From: UBA4656 sp002405525
GTDB taxonomy: Bacteria; Pseudomonadota; Gammaproteobacteria; Xanthomonadales; Ahniellaceae
Length of the DNA: 64,000 bases
Direction: 5' to 3'
Assembly (NCBI GenBank): GCA_036723735.1
Contig: DAIMGT010000007.1
Coordinates: 1 to 64,000 of the forward strand
Positions 34,278 through 44,032 of this stretch are shown in pieces. Position numbers and translations under genes: made by a program. How positions within the stretch are numbered: position 1 is the stretch's first letter; each line of letters starts with the position of its first letter. The notes under the pieces were generated by a model, which was given only the letters and a program-made list of their open reading frames with translations, searched no databases and had not been told where the DNA came from.

Positions 34278-35300
34278 ATGGTCAACCCCAGCCTCCTGCG
34301 CGGCCTCGTGCCGCTGTCCAGCCTCTCGCCCACCGACCGCGCCGAACTGGCGCGCCATGCACTGCTGGCCGGCTACGAGCCGGGGCAGGTGGTATTCAAT
34401 CGCGGCGAGTCTGCAAAGACCGTGGTCTGGCTGCTGTCCGGCGCGGTCGAACTGCTGGATGAGTCCGGCGTGCGCAAGATCGTCTCCGGCACGCCCGGGG
34501 CCAGGCACCCGATCGCGCAGGGCCCGCGGCGCGCGGCCACCGGCACCACGGTCAGTGCCTGCGAGGTGCTGCTGGTCGACCGCGATCGGCTGGACATGGT
34601 GCTGACCTGGTCGCAGGCCGGCAGCATCGAGGTGGTGGAAGGCGGTGGCGACGGCGCCGGCGACGACTGGATGGGCGCCATGCTGCGCAGCCCGGCGTTC
34701 GAACACATCCCGCCGGCCAACATCGCCCTGCTGTTCCTCGCGATGAAACCGGTCGACTTCGGGGCCGGCGACCTGCTGGTGCGGCAGGGCGAGGCGGGCG
34801 ACGCCTACTACGTGCTCATCGCCGGGCGCTGCCATGTGCTGTTCAAGGACGCCGCCGGGCGGCTGGCTGAACTGGCGCGCCTCGGACCCGGCCAGGGCTT
34901 CGGGGAAGAGTCCCTGCTATCGGGCAATCCACGCAGCGCCACCGTGCGTGCGCTCGAGTCGGGGCGGGCGATGCGGCTCGACGCTGCGGACTTCAACCGT
35001 TTCCTGCGCGGACCGCTGCTGCGCGAGGTGGGCGTCGACGACATTCCGGCGGACGCCGTGTTGGTCGACGTCCGGCTGCCCGACGAGTATCGGCAGGGCC
35101 GTCTGCCGGGCGCGGTCAACCTGCCGCTGCCGCAACTGCGTGCGGAGGCTTCGAGGCTCGACCCCAAGGCCTGCCATGTGGTGTACTGCGACTCCGGCCG
35201 GCGCAGCGCGGCGGCCGCGTGGCTGCTGTGCGAGCGCGGCATCGACGCCTGCGTCCTGGCCGGCGGCATTCCGGTCGACGACCTGCCCGTGCGCGGCTGA
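34278..35300 (+). CDS. cyclic-nucleotide-binding domain protein fused to a rhodanese domain
   Basis: A 340-aa fusion. Residues 1-120 form a first, degenerate CNB-like fold (LAGYEPGQVVFNRGESAKTV). Residues 130-240 form a fuller Crp-type CNB domain (GDLLVRQGEAGDAYYVLIAG, GQGFGEESLLSGNPRSATVRA, with the Gly-Glu of the phosphate cassette). Residues 250-340 form a rhodanese domain (VDVRLPDEYRQGRLPGAVNLP) with active-site Cys in VVYCDSGRRS. There is no helix-turn-helix, so it is not a CRP-like regulator. It could link a nucleotide signal to sulfur transfer or protein binding. No operon partner is evident; ppnN starts 215 bases downstream. Confidence 0.82.
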   Translation: MVNPSLLRGLVPLSSLSPTDRAELARHALLAGYEPGQVVFNRGESAKTVVWLLSGAVELLDESGVRKIVSGTPGARHPIAQGPRRAATGTTVSACEVLLVDRDRLDMVLTWSQAGSIEVVEGGGDGAGDDWMGAMLRSPAFEHIPPANIALLFLAMKPVDFGAGDLLVRQGEAGDAYYVLIAGRCHVLFKDAAGRLAELARLGPGQGFGEESLLSGNPRSATVRALESGRAMRLDAADFNRFLRGPLLREVGVDDIPADAVLVDVRLPDEYRQGRLPGAVNLPLPQLRAEASRLDPKACHVVYCDSGRRSAAAAWLLCERGIDACVLAGGIPVDDLPVRG

Positions 35301-35515
35301 ACGGCGGTGCCGACAGCGCCGCCTGGCCGGGCCAGGGAAGGTCCGCCCGCGGAACCCGCCTGTCGGGTCCGCGGGAGCGGGTCCGGTCTCCTGCGCTGCT
35401 GCTGCCTCGGCAGGACCGCGCAGGATGCGGGTTCTTGCGAACGCTCCCGGCCCCCCGGCCGCCTTTCCCTCGCTCCGACCGTCGGCTTCCTTCCGCGCGG
35501 CCCCGATTCCGTCCG

Positions 35516-36898
35516 ATGAACGATTCCAAGAGTCCCACCGTCAACGCCCGCATCGCCCCGCTGGGCGGCATGGACGTGCTGTCCCGCCAGGAAGTCGGCC
35601 GCCTGCGCGACGCCACCCAGGGCGGCCTGCACCAGCTGCTGCGCCGCTGCGCGCTGGCCGTGCTCACCGGCGGCATGACCAACGACGATCCGCGCGCGAT
35701 GATGGAGCGCTTCCCGGATTTCGACATCCGGGTCCAGCAGCAGGACCGGGGCATCAAGCTCGAACTGCAGCATGCCCCGGCCGCGGCCTTCGTCGACGGT
35801 CGCATCATCCGAGGCGTCAACGAGCAGCTGTTCGCGGTGGTGCGCGACATCGTCTACGTGGCCACCCAGATCCAGGAGGGCCGCTTCGACCTGACCGCAT
35901 CGCAGGGCCTGACCAACGCGGTGTTCGAGATCCTGCGCAACGCGCGGGTGCTGCGTCCGCACGCCGACCCCAACTTGGCGGTTTGCTGGGGCGGGCATTC
36001 GATCGGCCGCGTCGAATACGACTACACCAAGGCGGTGGGTTACGAACTGGGCCTGCGCGGGGTGGACATCTGCACCGGCTGCGGTCCGGGCGCGATGAAG
36101 GGTCCGATGAAGGGCGCGATCATCGGCCACGCCAAGCAGCGGCGCAGCAAGAACCGCTACATCGGCATCACCGAGCCCGGGATCATCGCCGCCGAATCGC
36201 CCAACCCGGCGGTGAACCATCTGGTCATCATGCCGGACATCGAGAAGCGCCTCGAAGCCTTCGTGCGTATCGCGCACGCGATCGTGGTCTTCCCCGGCGG
36301 CGTGGGCACGGCGGAGGAGATCCTCTACCTGCTCGGCATCCTGACCCACCCGGAAAACGCCGACATCCCGTTCCCGCTGATCCTCACCGGGCCCAGGGAG
36401 TCGGCTGCCTACTTCGAGCAGATCGATGCCTTCCTGCGCCTCGCGCTCGGCGATGCGGCTGCGCGGCGTTACCAGGTCATCGTCGACGCGCCGCAGGCGG
36501 CGGCCCGCGCGGTCACGCGCGGCATCCAGCAGGTGCGCGAGGCGAGGATCGCGGCGCAGGACGCGTTCTTCTTCAACTGGGGCCTGCGCATCGAGTACCC
36601 CTACCAGGTGCCGTTCGCGCCGACCCACGCCAACATGGCCGGACTGGAGTTGCGTCGCGACCGCCCGCCGCACGAATTGGCCGCCGACCTGCGGCGCGCC
36701 TTCTCCGGGATCGTCGCCGGCAACGTCAAGGAGGACGGCATCCGCGCGATCGAGCGCCACGGCCCGTTCCAGATCGACGGCGATCCGGAGATCATGCGCG
36801 CCCTCGACCGCTTGCTGGCCGCCTTCGTCGCGCAGCACCGGATGAAGCTGCCCGGCGCGGTGGCCTACCAGCCCTGCTACCGGGTCGTCACGCCCTGA
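35516..36898 (+). CDS. ppnN: pyrimidine/purine nucleotide 5'-monophosphate nucleosidase
   Basis: PpnN (YgdH) cleaves nucleotide monophosphates to base and ribose 5-phosphate and is stimulated by (p)ppGpp in E. coli. The 460-aa length matches. It has the N-terminal domain (ARIAPLGGMDVLSRQEVGRL), the LOG/lysine-decarboxylase-like core with GPGAMKGPMKGAIIGHAKQR and FPGGVGTAEEILYLLG, and the C-terminal domain seen in PpnN but not in short LOG proteins. The ATG at 35516 fits the family start. The gene is followed by 230 bases before the pilin operon. Confidence 0.93.
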   Translation: MNDSKSPTVNARIAPLGGMDVLSRQEVGRLRDATQGGLHQLLRRCALAVLTGGMTNDDPRAMMERFPDFDIRVQQQDRGIKLELQHAPAAAFVDGRIIRGVNEQLFAVVRDIVYVATQIQEGRFDLTASQGLTNAVFEILRNARVLRPHADPNLAVCWGGHSIGRVEYDYTKAVGYELGLRGVDICTGCGPGAMKGPMKGAIIGHAKQRRSKNRYIGITEPGIIAAESPNPAVNHLVIMPDIEKRLEAFVRIAHAIVVFPGGVGTAEEILYLLGILTHPENADIPFPLILTGPRESAAYFEQIDAFLRLALGDAAARRYQVIVDAPQAAARAVTRGIQQVREARIAAQDAFFFNWGLRIEYPYQVPFAPTHANMAGLELRRDRPPHELAADLRRAFSGIVAGNVKEDGIRAIERHGPFQIDGDPEIMRALDRLLAAFVAQHRMKLPGAVAYQPCYRVVTP

Positions 36899-37128
36899 GG
36901 ACGAGTGGCGGCTGCGGTCCGCGACGCCGTCCGTCGGCGCGACACCACCGGTCGCGACGACCGGTCCGACACCCGCAGCGGCGCTGGCGGTTCCTGCGCT
37001 CCGCTCGTCCGCGAATTGCTACCGCAGGATGCCGACTGCGCCGCCTGCCGCTGGCTCCGATGCGGCGCGCGGGCGCACAATACGGCAGGTCGGCGTGGGC
37101 CGACCAAGCGGCCCGGTGGGAACCCGAC

Positions 37129-37686
37129 ATGCGCGACGTGCGCACAGGCTTCAAGGCGGTCCGGCGGCAGCAGGGGTTCACGCTGCTGGAACTGATGGTG
37201 GTGGTGGCCATCGTGGCGACGGCGCTCGTCTTCGCGGTCCCCTCGTTTCAGGACTTCGTGGTCAACTACCGCACGTCGACCCAGACCAATGAACTGCTGG
37301 CCGACCTCGCGGTCGCCCGCGGCGAAGCGGTCAAGTTCGGACGGCCCACCCAGTTGCAGGCGGTGGGCGGCGACTGGTCGGACGGCTGGATCGTCGGCAC
37401 CGACCTCGACGCGAACGGAACCATCGCCGGAGCGGAAGTCATCCGGAGCCACGGCCCCGCCGAGGAAGGCTTCACCATCGCGGCCGGGCTGGCGGGCGGC
37501 GGCGATGCCGAGGCGGTGGCCTTCGGGCCCGCCGGCACCGTGGTGCTGCCGGCCGGCAACGGGGCGGTCGAGTTCGCCGTCTGCCGGCCCGACGGCAACG
37601 CCGCCCGCTCGCGCGGGATCGCGCTGGCCCGCTCCGGCCGCGCCGAGGCGCGCCGATCCAGCGCCAACACCACGGTCACCTGCTGA
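37129..37686 (+). CDS. fimT: FimT/GspH-type minor pseudopilin
   Basis: A 185-aa type IV prepilin-like protein. The leader ends at Gly16 in QQGFTLLELMVVVAIVATAL, the class III signal cut by PilD before Phe, with Glu5 of the mature protein present. The GspH/FimT fold follows (YRTSTQTNELLADLAVARGEAVKFG) and a C-terminal Cys pair (VCRP, VTC). It starts the minor-pilin operon; pilV begins 12 bases downstream. Minor pilins prime pilus assembly at the tip. Confidence 0.88.
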   Translation: MRDVRTGFKAVRRQQGFTLLELMVVVAIVATALVFAVPSFQDFVVNYRTSTQTNELLADLAVARGEAVKFGRPTQLQAVGGDWSDGWIVGTDLDANGTIAGAEVIRSHGPAEEGFTIAAGLAGGGDAEAVAFGPAGTVVLPAGNGAVEFAVCRPDGNAARSRGIALARSGRAEARRSSANTTVTC

Positions 37687-37698
37687 GGCTGCGCCGCC

Positions 37699-38217
37699 AT
37701 GCCCGTTCGCCTTCATCGCGGTTTTTCGCTGCTCGAGGTGATGGTCGCGGTGGTCGTGTTCAGCGTCGGCCTGGTCGGGCTCGGGCTGCTGCTGACCGCG
37801 TCCATCCGCGCCAACCACGTCGGTTTCCTGCACAGTCAGGCCACCTTCGTCGCCGAATCCATCGCCGACAGCATGCGCGCCAACGTGATCGGCGTATGGG
37901 CGGACGCCTACGACGGCGTCTGGAGCGCGGCGACGCCGGCAGCGCCATCGGACTGCACGGCGGCGCCCTGCACGCCCGCCCAGATCGCCGCCCGCGACGT
38001 GGCGGCGTGGGGCCGCATGGTCGGCCAGCTGTTGCCGGCCGGGCAGGGTACGGTCGTGTGCACCCCCCGCGCCGATCGACCGATACCGAACCCGCTGGAA
38101 ATGCTCACCTCGCCGGTCTACACCGGGGCCTGCCAGATCACCCTGACCTGGACCGAGCAGAGCGAATCCGCGGCGGGCGCGGTGGACGGCACGTTCGTCT
38201 GGGTGGTCACGCCATGA
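37699..38217 (+). CDS. pilV: type IV pilus minor pilin PilV
   Basis: A 172-aa prepilin: short leader, then HRGFSLLEVMVAVVVFSVGL with Gly/Phe cleavage site and Glu5. The longer middle (QATFVAESIADSMRANVIG) is typical of PilV, which joins PilW, PilX and PilY1 at the pilus tip. Two Cys in SDCTAAPC and further Cys later suggest disulphides. The last base of pilV overlaps pilW in ATGA at 38214-38217, so translation is coupled. Confidence 0.88.
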   Translation: MPVRLHRGFSLLEVMVAVVVFSVGLVGLGLLLTASIRANHVGFLHSQATFVAESIADSMRANVIGVWADAYDGVWSAATPAAPSDCTAAPCTPAQIAARDVAAWGRMVGQLLPAGQGTVVCTPRADRPIPNPLEMLTSPVYTGACQITLTWTEQSESAAGAVDGTFVWVVTP

Positions 38218-39557
38218 GGTCCGCACACGGCACGGCGCACCGCAGCGCGCGGGGCTTCTCGCTGATCGAGGTGATGGTCGCGCTGGTCATCTCCTCGGTG
38301 GTGGTGATCGGTCTCGTGAGCCTGATCAACGCCATCGGCGTCGCCAACCGCACCCAGGACGGCCTCGCGCGGCTGCAGGAGAACGGTCGCTTCGCGATGC
38401 AGCGCATCGCGTCGGACCTGCGTCTCGCCGGCTCGCAGCACTGCTCGAAGGACAACACTTTCGCGTCCATGCTCGCGGCCGGCGGGTCGTCCTACGTCGA
38501 CGGGCCACGCATGACGCGCACCTATTTCGACGCGGCTGCGGTCGCCAGCAACGGGCCGGGGATCGGCCCCGCATCGGCGGCGCCCTGGTACGAGATCAGC
38601 CCGCGCTTCATGTTGATGGGTCACGAGTGCACCAATGCGGTGTGCACGCCGGGTCTCGCCGTCGCGAACCGCGGGGTCAACCGCCTCGGGGCGGCGATCC
38701 CGGACATGGGAACGGCAGCGGGATCGCGCGGCCAGGGTGCCGACGTGGTCACCCTGCGCTACTTCAGCACGCCCGGCGCATTGGTCAACCGGGTCCTGGA
38801 TGCGCAGCCGGGCCCTCCGGACGCCCAGGTGGAGCTTGCCAACGACGCGGCCGCTCTCCTACGGGAGGGCTTCACCACGATGGCTGCGAACGACCCGGTC
38901 TGGGTGTCGGACTGTTCGGCCGCGATGATGTTGCGCGGGACCATGGCCGGCCAGAACATCGTGATGTCCGGCAACTTCGACAACGGCGGCATGATGCAGA
39001 TCCTCAGCGGCGCTGCGGCCGGCGGCGCTGGGGCGGGTACCCGTTCGGACATCCGGGCCTTCCACCTGCCGACCTCCCTGCGCACGGTGTCCTATTACCT
39101 GCAACTGAAGAACGACCCCAAGCTGGCCGGGCGCGTGATCAGCGGCCTGATGCGCAAGGTGGACGCCGATCCCGCCCAGGAACTGGTCGAAGGCGTCGAG
39201 CGCTTCGACCTGCTGTACGGGGTGATGAACAGCGCGGGCAACACCCGATTCCTGACCGCGCAGCAGGTCGACGCGCTGGCTGCCGGTGGCGAGTGCGTCG
39301 GCATGGTCGAGCCGGGCTGCGGCTGGCGCGCCGTCAGGAGCGTCGAGGTCTATCTGCTGGTGAATACGGTGGACGACGTCTCCCCGGTGGGCAATGACGA
39401 GTTTCGCTACAGCTGGCTCAACACCGGCGCCGCCAACAATGCCGGCGCGTTCGAGAACCCGCAGACGCTGGGCACCCTGCGCAACGGCCTGCCGCCGGGC
39501 CGCATGCTGCGCCGCGAGTTCCGGGCCACGGTGGGCCTGCGCAGCAGCAACTTCTGA
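38214..39557 (+). CDS. pilW: type IV pilus minor pilin PilW
   Basis: A 447-aa prepilin with leader and N-terminal helix RGFSLIEVMVALVISSVVVI, then RLQENGRFAMQRIASDLRLAG, the PilW family signature. It is much larger than the major pilin and has a long beta-rich C-terminal region with several Cys. It belongs to the PilVWX-PilY1 tip complex that promotes assembly and adhesion. The ATG at 38214 overlaps the pilV stop. pilX follows after 16 bases. Confidence 0.88.
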   Translation: MRSAHGTAHRSARGFSLIEVMVALVISSVVVIGLVSLINAIGVANRTQDGLARLQENGRFAMQRIASDLRLAGSQHCSKDNTFASMLAAGGSSYVDGPRMTRTYFDAAAVASNGPGIGPASAAPWYEISPRFMLMGHECTNAVCTPGLAVANRGVNRLGAAIPDMGTAAGSRGQGADVVTLRYFSTPGALVNRVLDAQPGPPDAQVELANDAAALLREGFTTMAANDPVWVSDCSAAMMLRGTMAGQNIVMSGNFDNGGMMQILSGAAAGGAGAGTRSDIRAFHLPTSLRTVSYYLQLKNDPKLAGRVISGLMRKVDADPAQELVEGVERFDLLYGVMNSAGNTRFLTAQQVDALAAGGECVGMVEPGCGWRAVRSVEVYLLVNTVDDVSPVGNDEFRYSWLNTGAANNAGAFENPQTLGTLRNGLPPGRMLRREFRATVGLRSSNF

Positions 39558-39573
39558 TGATCGCGGAGCATCC

Positions 39574-40206
39574 ATGAGCCTGTTCCCACGCAAATCGTCG
39601 AACCGGCAGCGCGGCGCCGCGCTGGTGGTGGGGCTGATCTTCCTCGCCCTGGTCAGCATGATCGCCACCGTGGGCATGCGGCAGAGCATCACGCAGGAAC
39701 GCATGGCCGGCGGCCTGCGCCAGGAGTCGCTGGCCCGGTCCGGGGCCGAGACGGGGGCGCGCGCCGGCGAGCGGTCGCTGTTCGATTTCTTCGCCAGCAG
39801 CAACGGCGTCGCGCGCGGCGTCGGCGGTGTGGGCGATGCGGTGATGCGGTCCAATCAGGCGGCGGCGGTCGACTTCCGCGAGGCGCCCCTCGACGAGTTC
39901 TTCACCACCGGCGCGACGGCGGTCGACGCGGCCATGGTCGACCTGGTGGGCGGGGCGCCGGCGACCGCGGCGCTGGCCGAGCAGCCGGTGTTCATCGTCG
40001 AGGAACTCGGCGTGGTCCGGCCTCCCGAGGCCCCCGCCGCCAGCGAGGGCGGCGCGACCGGCAGCGCGAACTACGAGGGCAGCGGCGGCGTATCGCCGGC
40101 CGGCAACGCCGACCTCTATCTGTACCGCATCACCGCGCGCGCCACCGGCGGCATCGACACCGTCGTGCGCACGGTCGAAACCACCTTCGTCGCCCGGAAG
40201 AAATAG
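39574..40206 (+). CDS. pilX: type IV pilus minor pilin PilX
   Basis: A 210-aa protein with the PilX N-terminus RQRGAALVVGLIFLALVSMI. Like other PilX proteins it lacks the Glu5 that most pilins have, and continues QSITQERMAGGLRQESLA, which matches the family. The rest is Ala-rich and beta-stranded (YRITARATGGIDTVVRTVET). It starts 16 bases after pilW, and pilY1 starts 2 bases after its stop, so it is coupled to both. Confidence 0.86.
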   Translation: MSLFPRKSSNRQRGAALVVGLIFLALVSMIATVGMRQSITQERMAGGLRQESLARSGAETGARAGERSLFDFFASSNGVARGVGGVGDAVMRSNQAAAVDFREAPLDEFFTTGATAVDAAMVDLVGGAPATAALAEQPVFIVEELGVVRPPEAPAASEGGATGSANYEGSGGVSPAGNADLYLYRITARATGGIDTVVRTVETTFVARKK

Positions 40207-40208
40207 CC

Positions 40209-43200
40209 ATGAGCCAGCCCATCCGCGTCCTGCGTGCGGCCGGAATGTTCCTCGGCGCCACCGTCCTTGCCGTCGCCAGCGGCAGCGCCGCGGCGCAGTC
40301 GGTGGCGAGCCCGATGAACCTGCAGCGCGCGCCGCTGTTCCTGAATTCGTCGGTCGACCCCAATGTCGCATTGACCATGGACGATTCCGGGTCGATGGCC
40401 TGGCCCTACCTGCCGGATACACGGTTCCCGGGAAGCGGCTGCCAGCAACGCCACCCGCGCCACTTCTGGCACGGGTGGAACCGGATCTACTACAACCCGG
40501 CGGTGACCTACCGGCCGCCGCTGGCGGCCGACGGCACGCCCTTCCCCAACGCCGACTTCAACGCCGCGTGGCTGGATGGCTATGAGGCGCCGGGGTCGCC
40601 GAAGACCGGCAAGGTGGGCACGCCGGTGCGCGACCTTGCGACCGCCTACTTCCCCAAGTACAGCAACCAGCCAGCCAACGGCACCTTCGCGGACTTCATC
40701 GGCCACGATCCGCGCCTGCGGCCCTCGGCGCCGAACCTCAACCTGTTCCCCAACCTGGGCACGACGGATCCGTGGTTCAACAACTGCACCAATCCCGCCA
40801 CGCCGGCCCCGACGACCCCGGCCATTTCCAACGTGAATGCGTGGCTGCCGTTCACCTCGGCCAACAACCAGACCAGCGGGACCTTCTTCCAGGGCACCAC
40901 CGGCGGCACCTCGGCCGCGTTCTATTACAACTTCACCGGCGACCCGGCGGTGGCGGCGCAGGTCGCCGACCCCCGCCGCTATGAAGCTGTGAATGTCGCC
41001 ACCCGCACGGCGGCCGAGCGGCAGAACTTCGCCAACTGGTGGTCGTACTACAGCAACCGCTACCTGCTGGCGCGCACCGCCATGACGCGCGCCTTCGGCG
41101 TGCAGGACACCAACCTGCGCGTCGCCTACCAGCAGATCTGGAGCACGTCCCCGCGCTTCACGCCCGGCACCACCACGCTGAACAAATTCGAGGGTGCCGC
41201 GCGGACGGCATTCTTCCAGAGCATCTATGCCCTCCCCACCCCGGGTGGCACACCGAACAAGTTTGGCATGGACCGCGCGGGCCGGCTGTTCCGCCACGGG
41301 TCGCCCACGATCACCAACAACACCAATCCCTACTGGGAGGCCTCGGCCAACCGCGAACTCAGTTGCCGCCAGAACTTCCACATCCAGATCACCGACGGCT
41401 ACGACAACGGCGGGGATCCCGCGGCGCCGACCGGCGGCTGGATCCACCTGACCAGTCCGCAGACCCTGCCCGACGGGCGCACCTACACCCCGACATCCAC
41501 CCAGGCGCGGGTGATGGGCAACATCCAGACGCCGCATACCGCGGCCGGGTGCGTGACCCCGCCGCCGACCGGCGGCGCTTGCGTCAGCCAGGGGACGATC
41601 GCCTTCACCTACTGGGCGCGCGACCTTCGGCCCGACCTCGAGAACAACGTGCCGCCGTTCTTCAGCGACACCACCACCGGTGTCACCGGGCCCCTGGTCA
41701 CCGGCCCGCTGGGCAACCCGGCCAACAATCCGGAGGTCTACTGGAACCCGGAGAACAATCCCGCCACGTGGCAGCACATGGTGAACTTCACGGTCGGCCT
41801 CGGCGTGGCCGGCACGCGCGTCTGGCCGAACGACTACGCGGCCATGCGAGCCGGCAGCCTGACCTGGCCTGCCTACAACTTCGGCGAGGTGACCGTCGAC
41901 GACTTCTGGCACGCGGGCGTGACCTCGCGTGGCGGGTTCTTCTCCGCCTCCAATCCGGAGCAGCTGGTCGACTCCCTCACCGCGGCGCTGGCCAGCGTGG
42001 TGGAACGCCGGGGCACGGCGTCGGCGGCCACGGTCACCTCGGGCATCATCCAGGCCGGCACGCTCGCCTTCCGCACCGCGTTCGATTCCGCCGACTGGTC
42101 CGGCCAGGTCCTGGCCTACCGCGTCGGCATCGACGGCCGCGTGATCGAACCGCCGGTCTGGGAGGCGGGGGGCCTGCTGACGGCGCGCAGCGCGGACAGC
42201 CGGGTGATCATCACCGCTGCGGCTGCGGACGGCGGCGGCGTGGCGTTCCGCTGGAGTGATCTGCCGGACGACTACCGGGCGGCGCTGAACGACAATCCGG
42301 TGACCGGCGTGATCGACGACGACAGCAATGGCGAGCAGCGCCTGAATTACCTGCGTGGCGATCGCAGTAGCGAAGTGGTCAACGGCGGTCCGTTCAGGAG
42401 CCGGTCCGGGCTGCTGGGGGCGGTCGTGAATTCCGGCGCGGTGGTGGTCGCCGGACCTTCGGCGGCGTACAGCGACATCGACTTCGCCGGTGGCCCGGAG
42501 GCGGCCGCATCGCAGACCTATCCGGAGTTCCGCGACGCCAACCGCAACAGACGGCGGGTGATCTACGTCGGCGCCAACAGCGGCATGATGCATGCGTTCG
42601 ACGCCGGCAGCGGCGCGCTGGGCTTCGACGCCAACGGCAATCCGATCACCGACTTCGGGAACGGCGCGGAACTCTGGGCCTACGTGCCGCGCGAGGTCGC
42701 GCCCTACCTGAGCCGCCTGACCAACCCGACCTTCGAGTTCACGCCCTACGTGGACAACACGCCGGTGGTGCGCGACGTGTTCATCAACGGCCGTTGGCGC
42801 ACCCTGCTGGTCGGCGCCCTGCGCCGCGGCGGGCAGGGCATCTTCGCCCTCGACGTCACCAATCCCAACGTCGAGGAAGACGACGCGGACGACGTGGTGC
42901 TGTGGGAATTCTCCGACGACATCGCGGGCAAGGAGCGCATGGGTTTCACCTACGGTCGCCCGAACATCGCGCGGCTTGCCAACGGCAAGTGGGTGGTGGT
43001 GGTGTCCGGTGGTTACAACAGCGAGCAGGGCGGTACTGCCGAACCCCAGAGCAACCCGCCGGACCCGGCGGATCCCGCCGGAGGTTCGACGCTGTTCGTG
43101 CTGGATGCGGCGACGGGCGCCGAGATCCGCCGTTTCGAATTCGATCCGAACACGTCGCGCGGCCTCGGCACGCCGACCATGGGCGACTACGACGCGGACT

Positions 43201-43988
43201 TCATCGACGAGCTGGCCGTCGCCGGGGACCTGCAGGGCAACCTGTGGCGTTTCGACCTGTCGGATCCGAATCCGGTCAACTGGTCGGTGGTGCGCATGTT
43301 CCAGCCGGCCACGCGGTTCGAACGGCCGATCACGTCCGCGCCCCGGCTGTTCCCCGACCCCGGCAGCGGCGGCCTGATCGCGGTGTTCAGCACCGGCAAG
43401 TACCTCGAACCGGGCGACCGCACGACGGTCGGCGTGCCGACCCAGCGGCTCTACGGCGTGCGCGACTACGGCGCCGCGTCGCCGTTCTACCCGGTGACCG
43501 ATGCGGCGCTGGTCGCCCAGACCCTGACCAAGGTCCCGGCGGTGCCCCCGGCGCAGGCCACGTTCACGATCACCAACAACGCCCTAGCCGACAGCAGCCG
43601 CGGCTGGCGGGTCAACCTGGTCGACCAGGGAGAACTCGGCGTGACTTCGGCCGGCGCGCTGTTCTCCCAGGGCCTGGCGATCTTCTCGACCATCATTCCT
43701 GCCGGCGACGACCCGTGCAGACCGGGATTGAGCGGCAACGTCTACATCCTCAATGCGGCCACCGGCGGCGCGCCGAACATCGACCGCAATGGCGACGGCG
43801 TGGTCACGGCGGCCGACCTGACCGCCGCCGTCGGCCAGTCCGTGGCGCAGAGTGTTTCGGAAGGATCGCCCGCGTTGCTGGTCAACATGGGCGGCGGCAT
43901 CGGAACCCTGGTGGACTTCCCGGACATCACGGTCACCACGCCGGTCTGGCGCCGTCGCAGCTGGCGCGAGTTCCGTCCCGAGGAATGA
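40209..43988 (+). CDS. pilY1: type IV pilus tip adhesin PilY1
   Basis: A 1259-aa exported protein (signal peptide AAGMFLGATVLAVASGSAAAQ). The N-terminal half has a von Willebrand A-like fold with the metal site DDSGSMAWPY (about 57-66). The C-terminal half is the PilY1 beta-propeller (YVGANSGMMHAFDAGSG, FVLDAATGAEIRRFEFD, GTPTMGDYDADFIDELAVAGD). Near the end NIDRNGDGVVTAADLTAAV is an EF-hand-like calcium loop resembling a dockerin repeat. PilY1 sits at the pilus tip and controls retraction, adhesion and surface sensing. It is the largest gene of the cluster and overlaps the start region of pilE. Confidence 0.93.
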   Translation: MSQPIRVLRAAGMFLGATVLAVASGSAAAQSVASPMNLQRAPLFLNSSVDPNVALTMDDSGSMAWPYLPDTRFPGSGCQQRHPRHFWHGWNRIYYNPAVTYRPPLAADGTPFPNADFNAAWLDGYEAPGSPKTGKVGTPVRDLATAYFPKYSNQPANGTFADFIGHDPRLRPSAPNLNLFPNLGTTDPWFNNCTNPATPAPTTPAISNVNAWLPFTSANNQTSGTFFQGTTGGTSAAFYYNFTGDPAVAAQVADPRRYEAVNVATRTAAERQNFANWWSYYSNRYLLARTAMTRAFGVQDTNLRVAYQQIWSTSPRFTPGTTTLNKFEGAARTAFFQSIYALPTPGGTPNKFGMDRAGRLFRHGSPTITNNTNPYWEASANRELSCRQNFHIQITDGYDNGGDPAAPTGGWIHLTSPQTLPDGRTYTPTSTQARVMGNIQTPHTAAGCVTPPPTGGACVSQGTIAFTYWARDLRPDLENNVPPFFSDTTTGVTGPLVTGPLGNPANNPEVYWNPENNPATWQHMVNFTVGLGVAGTRVWPNDYAAMRAGSLTWPAYNFGEVTVDDFWHAGVTSRGGFFSASNPEQLVDSLTAALASVVERRGTASAATVTSGIIQAGTLAFRTAFDSADWSGQVLAYRVGIDGRVIEPPVWEAGGLLTARSADSRVIITAAAADGGGVAFRWSDLPDDYRAALNDNPVTGVIDDDSNGEQRLNYLRGDRSSEVVNGGPFRSRSGLLGAVVNSGAVVVAGPSAAYSDIDFAGGPEAAASQTYPEFRDANRNRRRVIYVGANSGMMHAFDAGSGALGFDANGNPITDFGNGAELWAYVPREVAPYLSRLTNPTFEFTPYVDNTPVVRDVFINGRWRTLLVGALRRGGQGIFALDVTNPNVEEDDADDVVLWEFSDDIAGKERMGFTYGRPNIARLANGKWVVVVSGGYNSEQGGTAEPQSNPPDPADPAGGSTLFVLDAATGAEIRRFEFDPNTSRGLGTPTMGDYDADFIDELAVAGDLQGNLWRFDLSDPNPVNWSVVRMFQPATRFERPITSAPRLFPDPGSGGLIAVFSTGKYLEPGDRTTVGVPTQRLYGVRDYGAASPFYPVTDAALVAQTLTKVPAVPPAQATFTITNNALADSSRGWRVNLVDQGELGVTSAGALFSQGLAIFSTIIPAGDDPCRPGLSGNVYILNAATGGAPNIDRNGDGVVTAADLTAAVGQSVAQSVSEGSPALLVNMGGGIGTLVDFPDITVTTPVWRRRSWREFRPEE

Positions 43989-44032
43989 TCATGCCCCCCA
44001 TTCCGGCCACCGTGAACGTATTGGAGCGAGCC

